In this document: positions 23,638 to 35,339 of the stretch, piece after piece | How positions within the stretch are numbered: position 1 is the stretch's first letter | Layout of the letters: each line of letters starts with the position of its first letter | Source: Avena insularis | Taxonomy: Eukaryota; Streptophyta; Magnoliopsida; Poales; Poaceae | Direction: 5' to 3' | Length of the DNA: 64,000 nucleotides | NCBI GenBank assembly: GCA_023614405.1 | Contig: CM042686.1 | Coordinates: 353,160,329-353,224,328 of the forward strand | Notes under the pieces: model-generated | The model's input: the letters and a program-made list of their open reading frames with translations, nothing else | Database searches by the model: none | What the model was told of the DNA's origin: nothing | Program-made: the position numbers and the translations under genes

Positions 23638-26600
23638 TCTGTGCTTTTTTTACTAACAACAACCAGGGTCATTGCATGTGTGTTCTCTTCAGAGACCACA
23701 CATGGATCCACCAGTGTCATTGCATGTGTGTTGTTTTCACAATCCACCTATGGATCGAGAAGTGTCATTGCATGTGTGCTCTTTTTACAATCCACCTATG
23801 GATCCACCAGTGTCATTCCATGTGTGTTCTTTTTACTAACAACAACTAGAGTCATTTCATGTGTGTTCTTTTCACATACCACATATGGATCCACCAGTGT
23901 CATTGAAATGTGTGCTCTTTTCACAATCCACCTATGGATCCACCAGAGTCATTGCATGTGTGTTCTTTTCTCACACCACATATGGATCCACCAGTGTCAT
24001 TGCATATGTGTTCTTTTCACAATGCACCTATGGATCCACCACTGTCATTGCATGTGTGTTCTCTTTAATAACAACAACCAGAGTCATTGCATGTGTGTTC
24101 TTTTCACATACCACCTATGGATCCACCAGTGTCATTGCATGTGTGTTCTTTTTACTAACAACAACCAGAGTCATTGAAATGTGTGTTCTTTTCACATACC
24201 ACATATGGATCCAGCAGTGTCATTGCATGTGTGCTTTTTTTACTAACAACAACTAGGGTCATTGCATGTGTGTTCTCTTCAGAGACCACACATGGATGCA
24301 CCAGTGTCATTGCATGTGTGTTCTTTTCACAATCCACCTATGGATCCAGTAGTGTCAATGCATGTGTGCTCTTTTTAGTAACAACAACCAGAGTCATTGC
24401 ATGTGTGTTCTTTTCACATACCACCTATGGATCCACCAGTGTCATTGCATGTGTGCTCTTTTTTACTAACAACAACTGGGGTCATTGCGTGTGTGTTCTC
24501 TTCAGAGACAACACATGGATCCACCAGTGTCATTGCATGTGTGTTCGTTTCACAATCCACCTATGGATCCAGCAGTGTCATTGCATGTGTGTTCTTTTTA
24601 CTAACAACAACCAGAGTCATTGAAATGTGTGTTCTTTTCACATACCACATATGGATCCACCAGTGTCATTGCATGTGTGTTCTCTTCAGAGACCACACAT
24701 GGATCCACTATTGTCATTGCATGTGTGTTATTTTCACAATCCACCTATGGATCCAGCAGTGTCATTGCATGTGTGCTCTTTTTACTAACCACAACCAAAG
24801 TCATTGCATGTGTGTTCTTTTCACATACCACCTATGGATCCACCAGTGGCATTGCAAGTGTGCTTTTTTTACTAACAACAACCAGGGTCATTGCATGTGT
24901 GTTCTCTTCAGAGACCACACATGGATCCACCAGTGTCATTGCATGTGTGTTCTTTCCACAATCCAGCCTATGGTGTCATTGCATGTGTGCCCTTTTTACA
25001 ATCAACCTATGGATCCACTAGTGTCATTGCATGTGTGTTCTTTTTACTAACAATAACTAGAGTCATTTCATGTGTGTTCTTTTCACATACCACATAAGGA
25101 TGCACCAGTTTCATTGAAATGTGTGCTCTTTTCACAATCCACCTATGGACCCACCAGTGTCATTGCATGTGTGTTCTTTTTACTAACAACAACTGGAGTC
25201 ATTTCATGTGTGTTCTTTTCACATCCCACATATGGATTCACCAGTGTCATTGCATGTGTGCTCTTTTCACAATCCACCTATGGATCCAGCAGTGTCATTG
25301 CATGTGTGCTCTTTTTACTAACAACAACCAGAGTCATTGCATGTGTGTTCTCTTCACATACCACATATGGATCCACCGGTGTCATTGAAATGTGTGTTCT
25401 TTTTACTAACAACAACTGGAGTCATTGCATGTGTGTTCTTTTGACATACCACATATGGATCCACTAGTGTCATTGCATGTGTGTTCTTTTTACTAACAAC
25501 AACTGGAGTCATTTCATGACTGTTCTTTTCACATACCACATATGGATCCACCGGTGTCACTGAAATGTGTGTTCTCTTCAGAGACCACACATGGATCCAC
25601 CAGTGTCATTGCATGTGTGTTCTTTTTATTAACAACAACCAGAGTCATTGCATGTGTGTTCTTTTCACACACCACATATGGATCCACCAGTGTCATTGCA
25701 TGTGTGTTCTTTTCAAAATCCACCTATGGATCCACCAGTGTCATTGCATGTGTGTTCTCTTTACTAACAACAACTAGAGTCATTACATGTGTGTTCTTTT
25801 CACATACCACATATGGATCCACAAGTGTCATTGCATGTGTGTTCTTTTTACTAACAACAACCAGAGTCATTGAAATGTGTGTTCTTTTCACATACCACAT
25901 ATGGATCCACCAGTGTCATTGCATGTGTGCTTTTTTGACTAACAACAACTGGGGTCATTGCATGTGTGTTCTCTTCAGAGACCACACATGGATCCACTAG
26001 TGTCATTGCATGTGTGTTCTTTTCACAATCCACCTATGGATCCAGCAGTGTCATTGCATGTGTGCTCTTTTTACTAACCATAACCAGAGTCATTGCATGT
26101 GTGTTCTTTATATAGACCACCTATGGATCCACCAGTGTCATTGCAAGTGTGCTTTTTTCACAATCCACCTATGGATCCACCAGTGTCATTGCATGTGTGC
26201 GCTTTTTACTAACACACAGTGTCATTGCATGTGTGTTCTTTTTACTAACAACAACTAGAGTCATTTCATGTTTGTTCTTTTCACATACCACATATGGATC
26301 CACCAGTGTCATTGAAATATGTGCTCTTTTCACAATCCACCTATGGATCCACCAGTGTCATTGCATGTGTGTTCTTTTTACTAACAACAACTGGAGTCAT
26401 TTCATGTGTGTTCTTTTCACATACCACATATGGATCCACCAGTGTCATTGCATGTGTGCTCTTTTCACAATCCACCTATGGATCCAGCAGTGTCAGTGCA
26501 TATGTGTTCTTTTACTAACAACAACCAGAGTCGTTTCATGTTTGTTCTCTTCACATACCACATATGGATCCACCGGTGTCATTGAAATGTGTGTTCTTTT

Positions 26601-26977
26601 TACTGCCAACAACCACAATCATTACATGTGTGTTCTTTTCACAATCCACCTATGGATCCACTAGTGTCATTGCATGTGTGTTCTTTTTACTAACAACAAC
26701 AGGAGTCATTTCATGACTGTTCTTTTCACATACCACATATGGATCCACCGGTGTCATTGAAATGTGTGTTCTTCTTCAGAGACCACACATGGATCCACCA
26801 AAGTGTCATTGCATGTGTGTTCTTTTTACTAACAACAACCGAGAGGCATTGCATGTGTTCTTTTCTCACATACCATATGGATCCACCGGTGTCATTGCAT
26901 GTGTGTTCTTTTGCAATCCACCTATGGATCCACCAATGTCATTGCATGTGTGTTCTTTAATATCAATAACCGTAGTG

Positions 26978-27227
26978 CTCGAAAACAAGGTCCAGCAGAC
27001 ATACTACCTCAGCGAGGTCCTCACGCCAACAAAACTACCTAATCGTGGTAGTCAACGACGCCCCATTGGGACATATCCTCAATAACCCCGACACCACGGG
27101 GCGAGTCATGCTTTGGGGAATCGAACTGTCTCCACGAGACATCACATACGAAAAGCGTGACGCAATCAAGTCGCAAGTTCTCCCTGACTTCCTCATGCAT
27201 TGGATGGAAAACCAACTCCCGGACTAG
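26978..27227 (+). pseudogene. RT-associated RNase H remnant, copy 2
   Basis: Only YYLSEVLTP and then VVNDAPLGHILNNPDTTGR onward remain. About 80 bp between them, present in copy 1, are deleted, and shorter losses precede them. It ends at the same TAG stop as copy 1. Confidence 0.8.
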
Positions 27228-27233
27228 CCAAAT

Positions 27234-28325
27234 ATGGACTACCTCTGGACAATGCACTTTGATGGGTGCAAACGGAAAGATAGAGCAGGAGCAGGTGTCA
27301 TACTGACATCACCTCAAGGGGACAAGCTGAAATACATCCTGCGAATGCAGTTCACAGCCTCAAACAACGAGGCTGAATACGAGGCCCTATTGCACGGGAT
27401 GAGGATGGCAAAAGCCTGCGGCGCAAAGAGGCTCATCATATATGGCGACTCTAAGCTGGTCGTCAACCAAACAATGCACGAGTGCGAAGCACTAAACGAC
27501 AACATGATCGCATACCACGACCTCTACGACACACTCAAAGGAGACTTCGATGGTTGCGAGTTGCGACACATAGGTCGCGAAAGCAACGAGGAGGCGGACA
27601 CACCCGCCAACATAGGCTCCACCTGCGCCCCCATACCACCTGGGGTATTTCTTGAGCGCATATGTGAACGCTCCATCAAGCCAAAGGCCGCAGAGAAGAA
27701 AACAAGCGCAACAACGGACTCGGGGGCTATGCCACCCAATGAGCCAATGGCACTCGATGACTTGGAGTTAGACACAGGACTCGAGGGACCAATGAGCGTC
27801 ATTATGATCGAACAATCCTGGACGCAGCCGTACATTACGTACCTCCTCAGCAAGCGCCTACCGGACGACCCGACAGATGCACGTCACATCGCACGACGCT
27901 CCAAGGCATTCGCCGTTATCAACGGCGAACTGTATAAATGCAGCATCACAGGCGTGTTACAACGATGCGTCTCCCTAGCCGATGGAAGAGCAGTCCTCCT
28001 CGACATCCATGAAGGTACCTGCGGGCACCACGCTGATAGTCACGCCCTCATTGCCAAAGCTCTACGAGCTAGATTTTACTGGCCCGCGGCCATGCGTGAC
28101 GCCAAGGACATAGTCCAAAAGTGCAACGCTTGTCAGCGATTCGTGGACAAACCACACGCACCAGGCGCAGAACTATGGCCCATTCCATTGGCCTGGACCT
28201 TCACACAATGGGGGCTTGACATGGTGGGCAAGCTCCCATGGTCCTCGCAAGGAGGCTACGTCTACCTCTTGGTCACAGTCGACAAGTTCACCAAGTGGAT
28301 TGAGGCCATGCCAGTGACCAAGTAA
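27234..28325 (+). pseudogene. Archaeal-type RNase H plus N-terminal half of integrase, copy 2
   Basis: A 363-residue frame with the same length and layout as 3060-4151. The RNase H acidic residues D10, E48, D72 and D122 and the H2C2 residues are retained. I count about 12 amino-acid differences from copy 1, among them F62C, R236C, Y263C, G280R and R336W. It ends at the shared TAA. Confidence 0.88.
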
Positions 28326-29035
28326 TCAGGGCACGACACGGTCAAGTTCATCGAATCCATTGTCTACCGTTTCGGCGTGCCGCACAACATCATCACTGAC
28401 AACGGGACGAACTTCACATCCAAGGAGTTCCAAGAATTCTACGGAAACCTGAGGATCAACATCGATTCGCCTCGAAGATCCACGTACCAACGGTCAGTGG
28501 AAAAAGCAAGCGCTCATCTGCGGCGGCATCAAGCGACTCCTTCGACCACTCGAGCAAGCAGCGGGTTGCTGGCGGATGAGCTCCAATCCATACTTTGGAG
28601 TCTAATAACAACTCCAAACAGCGCCACGGGCTACACGCCATTCTTTATGGTGCACGAGGCGACAACCCGCCCCATCAAGACATACACCGCGCTGTAGTGT
28701 AGTCGCCATAAAGAATTGAAGAGTCATCTCTTGCACTCGAAGACTCCGTCGACCTCCTCGACGAGGCAAGAGAAATCGCCACGTAAAGATCCACGATCTA
28801 CAGCAGAACTGCGCGAACTACAATGAAGAAGGCTTTTCCTAGATCCTTCGTTGAAGGTGACCTGGTCCTGCGACTGAAGCAGCAGGGGAATCTCAAGCGC
28901 GAGTCCCCCTTGGAAGGACCGTACATGATTACAGAAGTAATCCCAGGTGGCGCTTATCGCCTTCAAGATTTAGAGACAGGAGTCGCATACTCCAACCCTT
29001 GGAACGTCGCACAACTGCGACGCTTCTACCCCTAG
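28326..29035 (+). pseudogene. C-terminal half of integrase, copy 2, multiply broken
   Basis: It begins intact (NIITDNGTNFTSKEFQEFYG) but loses frame near 28460. There the region holding the catalytic Glu is disrupted by several small deletions. Further losses follow at 28660-28710 and 28790-28830. The frame resumes at 28823 with SFVEGDLVLRLKQQGN and ends at the natural TAG (29033-29035). Copy 1 is intact over the same stretch. Confidence 0.85.
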
Positions 29036-29456
29036 TTGTTTTACTTTTTACATCGCAAATAAGGCTACTCAGCCAAGGCTACTTAGCCACACATTGTACC
29101 TCGTACTGCTCTTCAAATAAATAAAAGCTAAGTGCCCCAAAACTCTGTGTTTTCTTTCACTTTTGTCAATTTTATACTCGGGGGCTATGCCACCCTACCT
29201 ACATCTATTCTTCGAACCAATAAACGCGATATCCTGAGTAGCTGGCACATCAATCATAACCCTTAACGCAAACTCAACCCAGCCGCAACGCGCCTGGAAG
29301 GTTGACAAAGGGATGGCCAGGCTAACGAAAAGGAATCGCATAGTGCAACGCACCTGACGCTGACAAAGCTACTTGTACACATTCAACAATAAATTATCTA
29401 CAAATATATATGAACTTTACAACACAAATACACCTATGTAAAGGATACAAAACTAG
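29036..29456 (+). other. Non-coding spacer after pol, copy 2
   Basis: Near-identical to 4881-5238 and following. It has the AATAAATAAAAGC polyadenylation-like motif near 29117. No gene is seen. Confidence 0.55.
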
Positions 29457-29855
29457 CTAATGCTGCAACCGAAGAACATTGGTTTGTTCCTCAAAGAAGT
29501 CGACAATCTCCTCTGCTGGACGGTCCACCGCCTGATAGTGTGGTACCATATTCCAAGCAGATCCGGCCAGCGGTGCTGGTGGCCCAGAAGCAATGGCGGC
29601 GACATCCACGTCAGGCCTGTGCAATCGCACCATCGAGAGGGCAGCCTTGGCACCAGCCACCAACTGCTGCCTCACGCACTCGCGAACCGCGGACATATCT
29701 TGAAATTTGGCCAGGAGAGCCAACAGGCTTGATGGAGTGTCATCCAACAGGAACATCGCCCGATAGATGTTCTTCAAACACGACTGCGACTTCTTCAGGA
29801 AGAGCAGCACTTTCGCCAAGCGATCTGCGGGGATCGCCAATGATAAGACGATCAT
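29457..29855 (-). CDS. Antisense ORF of Tat element, copy 2
   Basis: This 132-residue frame is the counterpart of 5239-5685. It retains FLLDDTPSSLLALLAKFQDM and GAKAALSMVRLHRPDVDV and ends at a TAG right after LRLQH. The stop comes from a single C/G difference (GCTAATG here, GGTAATG in copy 1 on the plus strand). Its first residues differ from copy 1 because of local indels. The function is unknown. Confidence 0.5.
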   Translation of the reverse strand: MIVLSLAIPADRLAKVLLFLKKSQSCLKNIYRAMFLLDDTPSSLLALLAKFQDMSAVRECVRQQLVAGAKAALSMVRLHRPDVDVAAIASGPPAPLAGSAWNMVPHYQAVDRPAEEIVDFFEEQTNVLRLQH

Positions 29856-30780
29856 GATCTACCCAGAAGTATCCACTCTCTTGAAGTTGCTCCTGGGTGA
29901 GATCATGAAGGCGGATGGCAATCCTATCCTTCTCCTCCTGCGGACGGCGTGCGCTAACAACTACACGAAGACAATCACAAAAGCAAACCCCACCACTCGA
30001 AACACAATTTGATTATGGACATGGGTTACTCCCATAGGGAGCGCCGGAAACAAATTCGACTAAAACAAGCACGCAAAAGATGGCAGCAGTCGCGAAAATA
30101 TTTAGTCCCTGCCTGAGTCATCGACTGAAACAAATAAGCAAAAAGACGACAACAGTTGCAAAAGTTCTTTAGTCCCTGCCTGAGTCTTCGACTCAACCAG
30201 GCACTCGGGGGCTACTCCCATAGGGAGGCGTTATCGCACCCTATGATTATTTGCACAAAAACTGTGTGTTGATAACATCCGCACTCGCAACCTTTGGCGA
30301 CACCACCTTGCAAATTTTCCCTACAAAGAGACTACGTTTCCTGGGAAGCCCGAATCGTCTCCGCGATGATAAACTTCGGATGCCGCGCTTACAGCGTGAA
30401 GGTAAGACCTGAATAAGGCTTGGCAACGCATTTAACTGCGCACTACCAGAAATGTATCCATGCCTACAGGCATGATGAACATGCCTTGACGAACGCGTCG
30501 AGTGCTCATACCCATATAACTGGAATTCGACTCCTGTAAGACCTCCGTGGCTCCGGAGTCAATTACACGATTTTTTTCGGATTCGAGTCCGGGGACTCGA
30601 ATTTGAGTAGATTGCGTTGTTTCACCCTAAGGTGGTTAACTGATACCGATACTTCGGTTATATCAGGCACGTATATCAACAATCCCTATGACATAAATAA
30701 AAGCAGGCGAAAATGTACTCATTCAGGCACTCGAAGACTTCAAAAAAGTCCCCAGTCGAATCTGCGATTCCACTAGACAC
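29856..30780 (+). other. 3' untranslated region of Tat element, copy 2
   Basis: It is collinear with 5686-6630 and includes the CTCCCATAGGGAG motifs and the 67-bp duplication (about 30055-30190). No gene is seen. Confidence 0.5.
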
Positions 30781-30791
30781 TCGAGGGCTAC

Positions 30792-31273
30792 TGACATGGG
30801 TATACCCTACAGGTACTTGATCTTGGTATATACGGTCCAAATACTTATAGGCCCACGGTGTCGCCAAGGCCCAGATAGAAGGACTCGAGTAACCTGTGGA
30901 CTCTCGATTGCTTGAAGATCAAGAAAAAGCTAAAGATAGAAAGTTTGAAGGGGATAACTTGTAACCGACTCGACCTGCTACCCGAGACCTAGCCTATCTA
31001 TATAAGGGCTAGGAGGGGGCGGCGAGGAGGTTAAACGCAACCCTAGCTTAAACAAACCCTCGCCAGGTTGCATCTCACAAGTTGTAACTTTCGACTCCCT
31101 CAATAATTCCACGAGCAGACAAGCAGGAGTAGGGACCTCTACGAGGCCTGAACCTGGGTAAATCCTTTGTCCCCTGTGTGCTTGTTTGGTAGCCGATAGA
31201 TGTCTCCAGTGCTCCCTCCTTCTCCAAAACCCAAGCCAATAACAATGGGGATTGATGAGTTAAACCCTCGTCA
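30792..31273 (+). mobile_element. 3' LTR of Tat element, copy 2 (482 bp)
   Basis: It starts TGACATGGGTATACC and ends AACCCTCGTCA. The upstream purine-rich motif reads TCGAGGGCTAC. The TATA box CTATATAAGG is at 30998-31007. Eight bases are missing near 30953 relative to copy 1 (AGAACCCTAAC shortened to TAAC). Satellite follows directly with CATTGCATGTG, as at 7132. Confidence 0.85.
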
Positions 31274-34200
31274 CATTGCATGTGTGTTCTTTCACATACC
31301 ACCTATGGATCCACCAGTGTCATTGCATGTGTGTTCTTTTTACTAACAACAACCAGAGTCATTGAAATGTGTGTTCTTTTCACATACCACATATGGATCC
31401 ACCAGTGGCATTGCATGTGTGCTTTTTTTTACTAACAACAACTAGGGTCATTGCATGTGTGTTCTCTTCAGAGACCACACATGGATCCACCAGTGTCATT
31501 GCATGTGTGTTCTTTTCACAATCCACCTATGGATCCAGCAGTGTCATTGCATGTGTGCTCTTTTTACTAACAACCAGAGTCATTGCATGTGTGTTCTTTT
31601 CGCATTACACCTATGGATCCACCAGTGTCATTGCATGTGTGCTCTTTTTTACTAACAACAACTGGGGTCATTGCATGTGTGTTCTCTTCAGAGACCACAC
31701 ATGGATCCTCAGTGTCATTGCATGTGTGTTCTTTTCACAATCCACCTATGGATCCAGCAGTGTCATTGCATGTGTGCTCTTTTTACAATCCACCTATGGA
31801 TCCAGCAGTGTCATTGCATGTGTGGTCTTTTTGCTAACAACAACTAGAGTCATTTCATGTGTGTTCTTTTCACATACCACATATGGATCCACCAGTGTCA
31901 TTGAAATGTGTGCTCTTTTCACAATCCACCTATGGATCCACCAGTGTCATTCCATGTGTGTTCTTTTTACTAACAACAACTGGAGTCATTTCATGTGTGT
32001 TATTTTCACATACCACATATGGATCCACCAATGTCGTTGCATGTGTGCTCTTTTTACAATCCACCTATGGATCCAGCAGTATCATTGCATGTGTGCTCTT
32101 TTTACTAACAACAACCAGAGTCGTTGCATGTGTGTTCTCTTCACATACCACATATGGATCCACCGGTGTCATTGCAATGTGTGTTCTTTTGACATACCAC
32201 ATATGGATCCACTAGTGTGATTGCATGTGTGCTTTTTTTACTAACAACAACTAGGGTCTTGCATGTGTGTTCTCTTCAGAGAGCACACATGGATCCACCA
32301 GTGTCACTACATGTGTGTTCTTTTGACAATCCACGTATGGATCCAGCAGTGTCATTGCATGTGTGCTCTTTTTACTAATAACAACTAGAGTCATTGCATG
32401 TGTGTTCTCTTCAGAGACCACACATGGATCCACCAGTGTCATTGCATGTGTGTTCTTTTTACTAACAACCACCAGAGTCATTTCATATGTGTTCTTTTCA
32501 CATACCACATATGGATCCACCAATTTCATTAAAATGTGCGCTCTTGTCACAATCCACCTATGGATCCACCAGTGTCATTGCATGTGTGTTCTTTTTACTA
32601 ACAACAACTAGAATCATTGCATGCGTGTTCTTTTCACATACCACATATGGATCCACCGGTGTCATTGAAATGTGTGTTCTCTTCAGAGACCACACAGGGA
32701 TCCACCAGTGCCATTGCATGTGTGTTCTTTTTACTAACAACAACCAGAGTCATTGCATGTGTGTTCTTTTGACATACCACATATGGATCCACCAGTGTCA
32801 TTGCATGTGTGCTCTATTCATAATCCACCTATGGATCCATCAGTGTCATTGCATGTGTGTTATTTTCACTAACAACAACTGGAGTCATTGCATGTGTGTT
32901 CTTTTCACACACCATATATGGATGCACCAGTGTCATTGCATGTGTGTTCTTTTCACAATCCACATATGGATCGAGCAGTGTCATTGAAATGTGTGTTCTC
33001 TTCAGAGACCACACATGGATCCACTACTGTCATTGCAGGTGTGTTCTTTTCACAATCCACCTATGGATCCAGAAGTGTCATTGCATGTGTGCTCTTTTTA
33101 CTAACAACAACCAGAGTCATTGCATGTGTGTTCTCTTCAGAGACCACACATGGATCCTCCAGTGTCATTGCATGTGTGTTCTTTTTACTAACAACAACCA
33201 GAGTCATTGCATGTGTGTTCTTTTCACACACCACTTATGGATCCAGCAGTGTCATTGCATGTGTTTTCTTTCTACTAACAACAACTGGAGTCATCTCATG
33301 ACTATTCTTTTCACATACCACATATGGATCCACCAGTGTCATTGAAATGTGTGTTCTCTTCAGAGACCACACATGGATCCACCAGTGTCATTGCATGTGT
33401 GTTCTTTTTACTAACAACAACCAGAGTCATTTCATGTGTGTTGTTTGCACATACCACATATGGATCCACCAGTGTCATTGAAATGTGTGCTCTTTTCACA
33501 ATCCACCTATGGATCCACTAGTGTAATTGCATGTGTGTTCTTTTCACTAACAACAACTGGAGTCATTTCATGTGTGTTCTTTTCACATACCACATATGGA
33601 TCGACCAGTGTCATTGCATGCGTGCTCTATTCATAATCCACCTATGGATCCATCAGTGTCATTGCATGTCTGTTCTTTTCACTAACAACAACTGGAGTCA
33701 TTGCATGTGTGTTCTTTTCACACACCATATATGGATCCACCAGTGTCATTGTGTGTGTGTTCTTTTCACAATCCACATATGGATCCACCAGTGTCATTGA
33801 AATGTGTGTTCTCTTCAGAGACCACACATGGATCCACTACTGTCATTGCATGTGTGTTCTTTTCACAATCCACCTATGGATCCAACAGTGTCATTGCATG
33901 TGTGCTCTTTTTACTAACAACAACCAGAGTCATTGTATGTGTGTTCTCTTCAGAGACCACACATGGATCCACCAGTGTCATTGCTTGTGTGTTCTTTTTA
34001 CTAACAAGAACCAGAGTCATTGCATGTGTGTTCTTTTCACACACCACATATGGATCCACCAGTGTCATTGCATGTGTGTTCTTTTTACTAACAACAACTG
34101 GAGTCATTTCATGACTGTTCTTTTCACATACCACATATGGATCCACCAGTGTCATTGAAATGTGTGTTCTATTCAGAGACCACACATGGATCCAACAGTG

Positions 34201-35339
34201 TCATTGCATGTGTGTTCTTTTTGGCTAACAACAACAAGAGTCATTTCATGTGTGTTGTTTTCACATACCACATATGGATCCACCAGTGTCATTGAAATGT
34301 GTGCTCTTTTCACAATCCACCTATGGATCCACCAGTGTCATTGCATGTGTGTTCTTTTCACTAACAACAATTGGAGTCATTTCATGTGTGTTCTTTTCAC
34401 ATACCATATATGGATCCACCAGTGTCATTGCATGTGCGCTCTCTTCACATACCACCTATGGATCCACCGGTGTCATTGCATGTGTGTTCTCTTCACAATC
34501 CACCTATGGATCCACCAGTGTCATTGCATGTGTGTTCTTTTTACTAACAACAACTGGAGTCATTTCATGTTTGTTCTTTTCACATACCACGTATGGATCC
34601 ACCAGTGTCATTGCACGTGTGCTCTTTTCACAATCCACCTACGGATCCACCAGTGTCATTGCATGTGTGCTCTTTTCACTAACAACAACCAGAGTCGTTG
34701 CCTGTGTGTTCTTTTCACATACCACATATGTATCCACCAGTGTCATTGCATGTGTGATCTTTTTACTAACAACAACTAGAGTCATTTCATGACTTTTCGT
34801 TTCACATACCACATATGGATCCACCAGTGTCATTGAAATGTGTGTTCTCTTTAGAGACCACACATGGATCCACTAGTGTCATTGCATGTGTGTTCTTTTT
34901 ACTAACAACCAAAGTAATTTCATGTGTGTTCTTTTCACATACCACATATGGATCCACTAGTGTAATTGAAATGTGTGCTCTTTTCATAATCCACCTATGG
35001 ATCCACCAGTGTCATTGCATGTGTATTCTTTTCACTAACAACATCTGGAGTCATTTCATGTGTGTTCTTTTCACATACATCATATGGATCCACCAGAAGC
35101 ATTGCATGTGTGCTCTCTTCACATACCACCTATGGATCCACCGGTGTCATTGCATGTGTGTTCTCTTCACAATCCACCTATGGATCCACCAGTGTCATTA
35201 CATGTGTGTTCTTTTTACTAACAACTGGAGTCATTTCATGTGTGTTCTTTTCACATACCACATATGGATCCACCAGTGTCATTGAAATGTGTGTTGTTTT
35301 CACAATCCACCTTTGGATCCACCAGTGTCATTGCATGTG

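Larger units (their letters stand above)
7132..26977. repeat. 48/39-bp satellite array, block 2
   Basis: This is a continuous 19.8-kb array of the same family as block 1, in the same orientation. It contains internal duplications (16.0-19.1 kb, 21.9-25.5 kb) and ends in AATATCAATAACCGTAGTG next to the second retroelement copy. Two stretches (20545-21270 and 26770-26977) carry an unusual density of one- to four-base losses. No other sequence class interrupts it. Confidence 0.95.
26978..31273 (+). mobile_element. Tat-lineage Ty3/gypsy retrotransposon, 5'-truncated, copy 2
   Basis: Second copy of the element at 2700-7131, with the same truncated left end in RT/RNase H, the same stops (TAG near 27225, TAA at 28323-28325) and the same LTR/satellite right end. 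It carries extra small deletions clustered at 26978-27045 and 28460-28830. Between the clusters it is nearly identical to copy 1. It arose by duplication of the host satellite locus, not by a new transposition. Confidence 0.9.

Noticed and set aside
7132..26977. CRISPR-like appearance (short direct repeats with variable tails)
   Set aside because: Plant sequence context, no unique spacers (tails are four recurring types), no cas genes. It is a satellite.
26978..31273. Independent second transposition of the Tat element
   Set aside because: Same truncated left end, same stops and same flanking satellite order as the first copy; a duplication of the locus explains all of it.
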